Shown here: positions 1 through 5,491 of the stretch, in pieces
Position numbering within the stretch: position 1 is the first letter of the stretch
How the letters are laid out: every line of letters begins with the position of its first letter
Assembly: GCA_016929985.1 (NCBI GenBank)
Contig: JAFGIH010000226.1
Span: forward strand, 1 to 6,582
Direction of reading: 5' to 3'
Length of the DNA: 6,582 bases
From: Thermoleophilia bacterium
GTDB lineage: Bacteria; Actinomycetota; Thermoleophilia; RBG-16-64-13
Notes under the pieces: generated by a model
The model's input: only the letters and a program-made list of their open reading frames with translations
Databases searched by the model: none
What the model was told of the DNA's origin: nothing
Program-made: the position numbers and the translations under genes

Positions 1-162
1 CCCCACGGACCCTTGGAGATCACCCGCGTCGACAGCCCCATCATCCAGGTGGAGGTGATGATCGCCGGGCCTGACGGCACACGCGAAGCCTACTTCGAGG
101 CCGACAAGGGTTTCGAGCCGCAGAAGGTCATGAACTTCGAGACCATCCCGTACAAGGGATAA
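1..162 (+). CDS. C-terminal end of an unidentified protein (partial)
   Basis: An open frame runs from the left window edge to a TAA at 160-162 and encodes the last 53 residues of a protein. The fragment contains short alternating hydrophobic/polar stretches that look like beta strands (for example IIQVEVMIAG), followed by a charged segment and the end NFETIPYKG. I do not recognise the family from this fragment, and no catalytic motif is visible. Codon choice is strongly GC-ending, like the genes downstream, which supports real coding. The stop lies 37 bases before the double-cupin gene on the same strand, so it is probably an upstream member of the same transcription unit. Confidence 0.6.
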   Translation, partial: PHGPLEITRVDSPIIQVEVMIAGPDGTREAYFEADKGFEPQKVMNFETIPYKG

Positions 163-199
163 GGAAGCAAATCGCGTCAGGGAGGCGGTCCAGACAAGC

Positions 200-1222
200 A
201 TGGGCGAATACGACAAATACATCTGCACCACACTCGAGAAGCGGCACCTGCTGCCCGGTCCCACCCCGGAGCAGCGCGACCAGCTCAAGGCCATGGGCAA
301 GCGCATCAGCATGGAGCACTTGCATTGGATGGATGACGAGGTCATCCCCGGCGCCTATTACGGCGAGACCACGCTCATCTGGCCGCCCAGCCACCCGAAC
401 CAGGTCACCTGGGACGATTTGGCCAAGCTGGGATACGAGACGCCGGGCATGTTCCCCCACGTGCACGAGTTCCCGGAGATACTCTCTTGGTGGGGCACCA
501 ACCCCGACGACTTCACCGATGCCGACCCCATGGGCATGCAGATGGACGACGAGATCATCCCTCTGAAGTCCAGCTGGGTGGCCTACATCCCCGCGAACAT
601 GCCGCACATGCCGGTGTTCCACAGAGGAGTACGCAGCCAGCTCTACACCCGCCCCACTCTGCACTGGACCTCCGGTCCCGGAGGTGTCTACACCAGGGAG
701 AAGGACGACGAGACCAAGAAGGCTGAGGCGGCGCACAAGGACGCCCCCACCGCCCGTGAGGTCGACCCCGCGCAGTCGAAGTACGGCAGATACGTGGTCT
801 ACGGCACGCCGGCGGACCTCAAGCGGCCTGACTACATGCGCCCGCTGGATCCCGTCTACTCGCGTCCTATGGCCTACATCGACCAGACCATCATCCCCGA
901 CGCGGAGTTCGGGTGCGACACCCGATGGCTACTCCCCGGCGACCAGTCCAAAGCCGGCCAGATGATCATGGACGCCCACACCCTGCCGCACGGCACGTCC
1001 ATGGCCTGCCTGGCCGTCAACTACGACGACATCACCGATCTCTGCGCCGAGGTCGAACTCTGGATCGGCGGCGAGAAGCACATCATCAACAAGGCCTTCT
1101 GGGCCTACATCCCGCCCAACGTCTCGCAGGGCCCCATGATAGTGCGCAACATCACCAAGCAGACGTTCCTGATGCTGTCGTGGCCCATGGGCAAAGGTGT
1201 CGAGCTATATCCAGGCAGGTGA
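200..1222 (+). CDS. Double-cupin (bicupin) domain protein
   Basis: This 340-residue protein has two tandem cupin-like halves and no signal peptide, so it is probably cytoplasmic. In the first half the metal-binding motif is clear: H87-x-H89-x3-E93 after G83, with H136 in the second cupin motif (AYIPANMPH), giving a 3-His/1-Glu set. The second half repeats the architecture: Y195-GRY matches Y4-DKY, residues 226-238 match 43-55 (shared IIP/VIP, A and G positions), and AYIPPN at 302-307 matches AYIPAN at 128-133. There the ligands H89, E93 and H136 are replaced, and only H264 aligns with H87. Cupins of this general type bind a divalent metal and act as oxygenases, isomerases or small-molecule binding proteins; the substrate here is unknown. 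The ATG at 200 is preceded by GGAGG at 181-185, a rather long 14-base spacing. The SnoaL-like genes follow directly. Fold assignment is confident; the reaction is not. Confidence 0.85.
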   Translation: MGEYDKYICTTLEKRHLLPGPTPEQRDQLKAMGKRISMEHLHWMDDEVIPGAYYGETTLIWPPSHPNQVTWDDLAKLGYETPGMFPHVHEFPEILSWWGTNPDDFTDADPMGMQMDDEIIPLKSSWVAYIPANMPHMPVFHRGVRSQLYTRPTLHWTSGPGGVYTREKDDETKKAEAAHKDAPTAREVDPAQSKYGRYVVYGTPADLKRPDYMRPLDPVYSRPMAYIDQTIIPDAEFGCDTRWLLPGDQSKAGQMIMDAHTLPHGTSMACLAVNYDDITDLCAEVELWIGGEKHIINKAFWAYIPPNVSQGPMIVRNITKQTFLMLSWPMGKGVELYPGR

Positions 1223-1231
1223 AAGAGAACC

Positions 1232-1236
1232 GGAGG
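1232..1236 (+). promoter_or_regulatory. Ribosome binding site deciding the start of the first SnoaL-like gene
   Basis: GGAGG lies 8 bases before the ATG at 1245, an ideal spacing. An in-frame GTG at 1197 would lengthen the protein by 16 residues and overlap the cupin gene by 26 bases, but I see no Shine-Dalgarno sequence in front of it. The site therefore favours the ATG at 1245. Confidence 0.75.
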
Positions 1237-1244
1237 CGCCATCC

Positions 1245-1916
1245 ATGGTCACGAGTCCGGAACAACTGGAAGCCGAGCTACAGAGCCTGAGAGAACAGGT
1301 GGCCGGTCTCAGAGAGCAGGTCGCCGAAGCTGCCGGCGCCAGAGACTACCTCGAGATCTGGAAGCTGCAGTCACTCTACTCGCACCTCTACTACATCGGG
1401 CGACGCTCCGAGATCCCCGGCCTCTTCGCGCAGAAGACTCCGGGGGTCACCCTGGAGATGGAAGACAGCGGCGTATACGAAGGGCTCGAGAGCGTCACCA
1501 GATTCTGGAACACAGTGCTCGACGCAAGCAAGATCGCACCGGGGCACCTGGCCCTACACATGACCGTCAACCCCATCATCGAGATCGACGGGGAGCAGAC
1601 GAGGGCCAAGGCGCTCTGGCATTCGCACGGCTACTGTTCACTCCCCATGGGCGCCTCGCTCAAGCAGTTCCTCTGCCTGGGCAAGTACGACATGGAGTAC
1701 GTCAAAGAAGACGGGCGGTGGAAGATCCTCAAGTTCGCCTACCACCAGGCCTTCATGTGCCCCTACGAGCAGGGCTGGGTGCAAGAACCGGTGGCGGCCA
1801 GCATCGCGGGCTCTCCGGACAACAGACCGGACAAGCCGACCACCTACTACATGCCGTACAGCCAGTACCGCATCAACGTCATGCAGCCACCACCGCCGGA
1901 GCCTTACACCGAATAG
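1245..1916 (+). CDS. SnoaL/NTF2-like protein with N-terminal coiled coil (upstream paralogue)
   Basis: This 223-residue protein begins with a helical, coiled-coil-like segment (about residues 6-30; hydrophobic L8, L12, L15, V19, L22, V26), followed by an NTF2-like fold of the SnoaL_4 type from about 34 to 180. Members of that family fold as a cone-shaped barrel and include dehydratases, dehydrochlorinases and isomerases that need no cofactor. The closing strand motif EDGRWKI (155-161) and the segment C172-x2-E175-x-GW178 are shared with the next gene (RDGVWKI and C175-x2-E178-x-GW181), so the two are paralogues. H105 aligns with the family's usual catalytic His, but the usual Asp after the first helix is a Tyr (Y50) here, so catalysis by the classic His/Asp pair is doubtful. 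The tail is rich in Pro and Tyr and ends in a run of prolines. The gene starts 22 bases after the cupin stop. It may act as a partner of the following protein rather than as an enzyme; that is inference. Confidence 0.83.
   Translation: MVTSPEQLEAELQSLREQVAGLREQVAEAAGARDYLEIWKLQSLYSHLYYIGRRSEIPGLFAQKTPGVTLEMEDSGVYEGLESVTRFWNTVLDASKIAPGHLALHMTVNPIIEIDGEQTRAKALWHSHGYCSLPMGASLKQFLCLGKYDMEYVKEDGRWKILKFAYHQAFMCPYEQGWVQEPVAASIAGSPDNRPDKPTTYYMPYSQYRINVMQPPPPEPYTE
1287..1328 (+). repeat. Tandem 21-base repeat encoding two near-identical heptads
   Basis: Two consecutive 21-base units encode LREQVAG and LREQVAE. They form part of the N-terminal coiled-coil segment of the first SnoaL-like protein. The units differ mainly at third codon positions, so this looks like an older, selected duplication rather than recent slippage. 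Confidence 0.7.
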
Positions 1917-1930
1917 AACGTGCCGATCAG

Positions 1931-1937
1931 GGGAGGG
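1931..1937 (+). promoter_or_regulatory. Ribosome binding site of the second SnoaL-like gene
   Basis: GGGAGGG precedes the ATG at 1946 by 8 bases, counted from its last base. An ATG at 1938 is nearer to it but in another frame. The frame itself is open far upstream into the previous gene, so this site and the spacing fix the start at 1946. Confidence 0.75.
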
Positions 1938-1945
1938 ATGATCAT

Positions 1946-2683
1946 ATGGGCGATGTCGAGGGCATCGACCGCTACGACGGGCTGCTGAAACGGGTCGAGG
2001 AGCTGGAGCAGAGGCTCGGGGCCCTGGAAGACGTGCACGCCATCCGCCGGCTGCACCACCTCTACGGATACTTCATCGACAAGTGCATGTACGACGAGGC
2101 CGTCGCCTGCTTTGACGAGGAGTGCGAGATCCACTTCTTCGGCGGCATCTTTCGGGGGCATGCCGGCGCCCGGCGCATGTACTGCGACGGATTTCGCAAC
2201 CGCTTCACCGACGGCAAGAATGGACCGGTCTTCGGCTTCATACTCGACCACCCGCAGATGCAGGATGTGGTCGACGTGTCGCCGGATCGCACGACCGCCC
2301 AGGCACGTTTCCGCTGCATGATGCAGGCCGGCACTCACTACGAGAGGAATCCCAACCCCACCTCCATCGCCCGGCAATGGTGGGAAGGAGCCCTCTACGA
2401 GAACGCCTACATCAAGCGCGACGGCGTCTGGAAGATCAAGATGCTCAACTACCGGCCGGTATGGATCTGCACCTTCGAGAACGGCTGGGCCTACACGCCA
2501 CCCGAGTTCGTGGCGCTGCAGACGACCACCTACCCCGAGAACCCCTACGGTCCGGACGAGCTCACCGACTACACGCCGCTCAGATGGCCCGAGCACGAGG
2601 TGCTCCCGTTCCACTGCCCGCATCCGGTCACCGGAGAGCCGATCGTCACCCCACCCCCCGGATTGGCGCCACGGAAACACTAG
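1946..2683 (+). CDS. SnoaL/NTF2-like protein with N-terminal helix (downstream paralogue)
   Basis: This 245-residue protein has a short amphipathic helix (about 13-28, L/V/L spaced) leading into an NTF2-like SnoaL_4-type domain (about 30-185). D45 in the first helix (GYFIDK) and H102 (LDHPQM) match the positions of the Asp/His catalytic pair known from LinA and scytalone dehydratase, so it is plausibly an active cofactor-free lyase, dehydratase or isomerase. The final strand contains RDGVWKI (158-164), and C175-x2-E178-x-GW181 follows; both are shared with the upstream paralogue. A long C-terminal tail carries PFHCPHPVTG (221-230), a type of ending I recall in other bacterial NTF2-like proteins, and then a Pro-rich terminus. 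It starts 29 bases after its paralogue, so the two may be co-translated and could form a heteromer; that is inference. The substrate is unknown. Start chosen by the Shine-Dalgarno sequence at 1931-1937. Confidence 0.85.
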   Translation: MGDVEGIDRYDGLLKRVEELEQRLGALEDVHAIRRLHHLYGYFIDKCMYDEAVACFDEECEIHFFGGIFRGHAGARRMYCDGFRNRFTDGKNGPVFGFILDHPQMQDVVDVSPDRTTAQARFRCMMQAGTHYERNPNPTSIARQWWEGALYENAYIKRDGVWKIKMLNYRPVWICTFENGWAYTPPEFVALQTTTYPENPYGPDELTDYTPLRWPEHEVLPFHCPHPVTGEPIVTPPPGLAPRKH

Positions 2684-2798
2684 CCCGGGTCGCACCCAGA
2701 GCACGGCGGCTAAGTGCCTCGGTTCCAAATGCCGATACTACCCGCGCATCGGTTGGCGTAAGAGCCGATCCTGAACCGCTCAGCACCAGGGGGATCGT
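2684..2798 (+). other. 115-base spacer with regularly spaced CCGAT/ATCGG elements; possible promoter region
   Basis: This is the longest non-coding stretch in the window and separates the left operon from the zinc-ribbon gene, so a promoter for the latter is expected here. CCGAT at 2732-2736, its inverted form ATCGG at 2748-2752 and CCGAT again at 2765-2769 lie about 16 bases apart. TCGGTT also occurs twice (2720-2725, 2749-2754). No convincing -35/-10 pair and no hairpin followed by a T-run is visible. An operator role is speculative. Confidence 0.3.
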
Positions 2799-3443
2799 GT
2801 GGAAATAGTGAGTTGCCCGAAGTGTGGACGCCCTAGAGCGCTCGGTTCTCCTTGCCCGACGTGTGGAGACGACTCGACCCTGCCCAACGCGCCGTCCAGA
2901 CCGGTCGCGAAACCTGCCGCGCGGCCCCAACGCGCAGCGGCGGGCCGGCCGAGGTCGAAGCAGGGCGGTAAGAGCAGAACGGGTCTCATAGCCACCGTCA
3001 TCGTGGCCTTGGTGCTCATCGCGGCGATCGCCACCGTCGTTGGGGTCTTGCTGGCCGGCGGCGCCGCGGTCGTTGAAGAGGAGGCGGCGTTGGTCTCCAC
3101 TCCCGACAGAGGATACGATCAGGCGGCCCAGTCGCTCCTTCGCAACGCCATGACGGCCATAGACGCCGCCTTCGTCGAGTCCGCCGACTACACCAGCATC
3201 ACCCAGGCGACCCTCAAGGCGATGGAACCCGCTATCAATTGGATAGCCGGACGGGCCGGGATATGCGCTTCCCCGCCCACGGGAGCGGCGGCGCAGGCGA
3301 ACGCTGTCAGTTGGGCCGGCACCGGCCGCCTCACCTATGAGCTCGGCGTCTGGTCGGAGTCAGGCGTGGAGTTCGGCGTGAAGGTCGACAAGGCAGGCGG
3401 CGGGACTACCCACTACAGGGCCGGCGCAGCCGGCGGCTGGTAG
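2799..3443 (+). CDS. Zinc-ribbon, single-pass membrane protein with pilin-like outer domain
   Basis: This 214-residue protein has three parts. Residues 6-23 form a short zinc ribbon (C6-P-K-C9 and C19-P-T-C22). A basic Pro/Ala-rich linker (about 29-60) follows, then one hydrophobic membrane segment (about 62-92). The remaining part (about 103-214) starts with a helix containing SLLRNAMTAID and ends with strand-like segments (RLTYELGVWS, VEFGVKVD). The positive charges before the membrane segment suggest that the ribbon is cytoplasmic and the rest is outside. The outer part resembles the soluble heads of actinobacterial pilin-like proteins as I remember them, but there is no prepilin peptidase motif (no G-F-T-L-x-E). 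The start is GTG at 2799, with AGGGGGA at 2788-2794 about 4 bases before it; GTG at 2808 is a possible alternative. Function unknown; a surface sensor or envelope protein is possible. It does not appear metabolically linked to its neighbours. Confidence 0.75.
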   Translation: MEIVSCPKCGRPRALGSPCPTCGDDSTLPNAPSRPVAKPAARPQRAAAGRPRSKQGGKSRTGLIATVIVALVLIAAIATVVGVLLAGGAAVVEEEAALVSTPDRGYDQAAQSLLRNAMTAIDAAFVESADYTSITQATLKAMEPAINWIAGRAGICASPPTGAAAQANAVSWAGTGRLTYELGVWSESGVEFGVKVDKAGGGTTHYRAGAAGGW

Positions 3444-3458
3444 GCGGGCGCTCTACTC

Positions 3459-4385
3459 CTAGCTCGGCAGATTCCAGAACATGGTACCGATGGCCATCCC
3501 TGGGACCGGGAGGTCGGAGATCCGCTTGTAGCCGAGGTCCGGCGGCAGTGAGTCGATGAGATCGTCCGCGATCTGTGCCAAGGGCTTACCGGCCCTCACC
3601 GCTTCTGCCTGCCGCTCGAGAGCATCCGAGAGTATGTCCACGAACTCCAGGGATTCGCGCAGGTAGCTCTCCACCTCACTCCCCATGCGCACGGTCGCGG
3701 GCGGGAGCCGCAGGCCCCTGAACGGATGGGTGGTGTGGAGAGTCGCGACCGGCAGTTCCAGGAGCCGCTCCAGAGACCGGCCATAGGCCTGAAGGTCGAT
3801 GATCAGCGGCAGACATCCTTCGGGCGTCCCGGCGCCCGGCAGAGAATCGCCGGCCACCAACACCCCCTCCCCCTCGAGGAAGAACCCCACGGAGCCGGGG
3901 GTGTGGCCCGGTAGATGTACGACGCGCACGATTGTCCCCTCCCCCAGGTCAATCGTGTCCCCGTCCGCGAGCAGCCTGTCGGCGGGCACGCCGGCGCTCA
4001 ATGCCCCCACGAAGCCCGCTTTCTCCCTGGCAGCCGCCGCGGCCCCGAGGAAGGCGGTGGTCGCCGGGCCCAAGAACCGGTCGAAGGCCGCCGCGGGATC
4101 TTCGACGAAGACGGCGTCGGCCTCATGGATGTAGATGCTCGCGCGCCCTCCGTCCCTCAGAGTGCCGATGCCTCCGATATGGTCGGGATGCCCGTGGGTA
4201 GCCAACACCAGGTCGATGTCCCCAGGAGTGAGACCGTTCTTCTCAAGCGCCCCCAGCAGATCCGCGCCCGGCCCGGCCGTGTCGATGAGCGCCGTCTTCT
4301 CCCCACGCACCAGGTAGACCGCTATGCCGCCCTGGACGGCGGGCCACCACACCTCTATGGGCCGGAGCCTCTCTCGCGCGCTCAT
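3459..4385 (-). CDS. Metallo-beta-lactamase-fold hydrolase
   Basis: This 308-residue protein has the full metal-binding set of the metallo-beta-lactamase superfamily: the TH64-x-H66-x-D68-H69 motif, H161 in LPGHTPGS, D180 in AGDS and a last His at H220 (TTHPFRG). D35 in the LIDTAG strand is also typical. Two metal ions are therefore expected, with hydrolysis of a thioester, lactone or other ester-like bond; the arrangement is closest to glyoxalase II/LACTB2-like hydrolases. After H220 a mostly helical C-terminal extension of about 85 residues follows, as in LACTB2-like members, where it shapes the substrate pocket. No signal peptide is present, so it is cytoplasmic. The ATG shares one base with the stop of the alcohol dehydrogenase gene (TGATG), and no strong Shine-Dalgarno sequence precedes it, so translation is probably by re-initiation. 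It is the last gene of the minus-strand operon. The substrate cannot be read from the sequence. Confidence 0.88.
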   Translation of the reverse strand: MSARERLRPIEVWWPAVQGGIAVYLVRGEKTALIDTAGPGADLLGALEKNGLTPGDIDLVLATHGHPDHIGGIGTLRDGGRASIYIHEADAVFVEDPAAAFDRFLGPATTAFLGAAAAAREKAGFVGALSAGVPADRLLADGDTIDLGEGTIVRVVHLPGHTPGSVGFFLEGEGVLVAGDSLPGAGTPEGCLPLIIDLQAYGRSLERLLELPVATLHTTHPFRGLRLPPATVRMGSEVESYLRESLEFVDILSDALERQAEAVRAGKPLAQIADDLIDSLPPDLGYKRISDLPVPGMAIGTMFWNLPS

Positions 4386-5491
4386 CAGTCGAACACCAGG
4401 ATGTTCTTGAGAACGCCGCCGTGCACGGCACTCTCGTTGGCCTCGTTGATCTGCTCCAGCCGATAGCGGCCGTCGATCATCTCGTCGACCTTGAGATGGC
4501 CCATCCGATAGAGCGCCATCAACCGCGGGATGTCCAGGCGGATGTTGGTCGCCCCCATGCCGCTGCCGGTGAGGGTCCTGCCGCTGAAGAAGTCCATGGC
4601 GCTGAATTCAGTGAGCATCTCGGCCTCGTAGGTGCCGTGCCCGATGCAGGTGAGGCGGCCGGTGAGATGCAGCATATCGAGCGCCTGCCGTTTGATGCCG
4701 GGGCCGGCGACGCAGACCATGGCGTGATCGGCGCCGCGGCCGTCGCAGAGCTCCCTGACGGTGGCAACAGCGTCGCAGGTCTTGGGATTGACCGTGTAGT
4801 CGAGGCCGAAGCCCTTGGCGCGTTCCAGCTTGCCGTCGTCGATGTCCACGCCCACGATGGGGAACGCCCCCACGAACCTGCCGCCCTGGATGGCGCTCAC
4901 GCCCACGCCTCCGCACCCTATCACCACCAGGCTCTCGAACGGCTTCACACAGGCCCGGTGGAGCAGGCCGATGAAGCCGGAGATCACTGCGCAACTAATG
5001 ATCGAACCGACCTCGTGCGGGATGTCGTCATCGAGTTTGACCAGGTTGTTCTCGGAGACATTGGCGTATTCGGCGAAGCCGGTGAAGGCGCCCGGGAGCT
5101 GGATGGGCACGTCGCCGTTGTCGCGGGTGTAGGGGCCGGGCACTTTGAACTGCTGCGGACCATTGTTCACGCACATGTAGGGCCTGCCCATGAGGCACTC
5201 GAAGCAGTGGCCGCAGCCGGCCTTGATGAGGCAGCAGATGACTCGGTCGCCGGGCTTCACGTAGGTGACCTCGCTGCCCACCTCGGTCACCACGCCGGTG
5301 GCTTCGTGGCCGCCTGTGGCGGAGCCGTCGAAGTGGCCGTGCTCCCCCATCTGCGAGTGCAGGTCGCTGTGGCAGATGCCGCAGGTCTTCATCTTCACCC
5401 GCGCTTCGTTCGGCTTCAGGCCGGCCAGTTCGACTTCCTCGATGACGTAGAGCTCGCCGACCGCGGGTAGGACGGCCACTTTGCATCTCAT
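4385..5491 (-). CDS. Zinc-dependent alcohol dehydrogenase (medium-chain family)
   Basis: This 368-residue protein has the usual length and layout of medium-chain zinc alcohol dehydrogenases. Catalytic zinc ligands are C37 (CGICHSD), H62 with E63 (GGHEATG) and C167. The structural zinc loop is complete with C93, C96, C99 and C107. The nucleotide-binding motif is G192-x-G194-G195-x-G197, and an acidic residue, D216, at the end of the second strand points to NAD rather than NADP. The enzyme should interconvert an alcohol and an aldehyde or ketone in the cytoplasm. It overlaps the upstream flavoprotein gene by 4 bases (ATGA) and the downstream hydrolase by 1 base, so the three are very likely co-expressed and may work on successive intermediates. 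GGAGGAG ends 8 bases before the ATG. The subfamily and natural substrate are not clear; it is near the class III/benzyl alcohol type in general layout only. Confidence 0.92.
   Translation of the reverse strand: MRCKVAVLPAVGELYVIEEVELAGLKPNEARVKMKTCGICHSDLHSQMGEHGHFDGSATGGHEATGVVTEVGSEVTYVKPGDRVICCLIKAGCGHCFECLMGRPYMCVNNGPQQFKVPGPYTRDNGDVPIQLPGAFTGFAEYANVSENNLVKLDDDIPHEVGSIISCAVISGFIGLLHRACVKPFESLVVIGCGGVGVSAIQGGRFVGAFPIVGVDIDDGKLERAKGFGLDYTVNPKTCDAVATVRELCDGRGADHAMVCVAGPGIKRQALDMLHLTGRLTCIGHGTYEAEMLTEFSAMDFFSGRTLTGSGMGATNIRLDIPRLMALYRMGHLKVDEMIDGRYRLEQINEANESAVHGGVLKNILVFD

Noticed and set aside
1197..1244. GTG at 1197 as an alternative start of the first SnoaL-like gene
   Set aside because: It would overlap the cupin gene by 26 bases and lacks a Shine-Dalgarno sequence, whereas GGAGG stands 8 bases before the ATG at 1245.
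2686..2710. Terminator after the second SnoaL-like gene
   Set aside because: Only a four-pair GGGT/ACCC stem is present and no T-run follows.
1904..2728. Long open frame on the minus strand, opposite the second SnoaL-like gene
   Set aside because: It is antisense to a gene with clear family motifs, and its translation is low-complexity and Val/Gly/Arg-rich without domains. It is a GC-bias shadow.
2711..2740. Sigma-70 type promoter with GATACT as the -10 box
   Set aside because: There is no acceptable -35 box 16-18 bases upstream. The match is four of six and is expected by chance.
3420..3434. GCCGGC-GCA-GCCGGC hairpin at the end of the zinc-ribbon gene as a terminator
   Set aside because: The stem has six pairs with a three-base loop, but it lies inside the coding region, has no T-run on either side, and GCCGGC is common in such GC-rich DNA.
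4421..5470. Long open frame on the plus strand, opposite the alcohol dehydrogenase gene
   Set aside because: It lies entirely antisense to a gene with complete zinc and nucleotide motifs. The Ala/Val/His/Gly-rich translation has no recognisable domain, as expected from the GC-rich complement.
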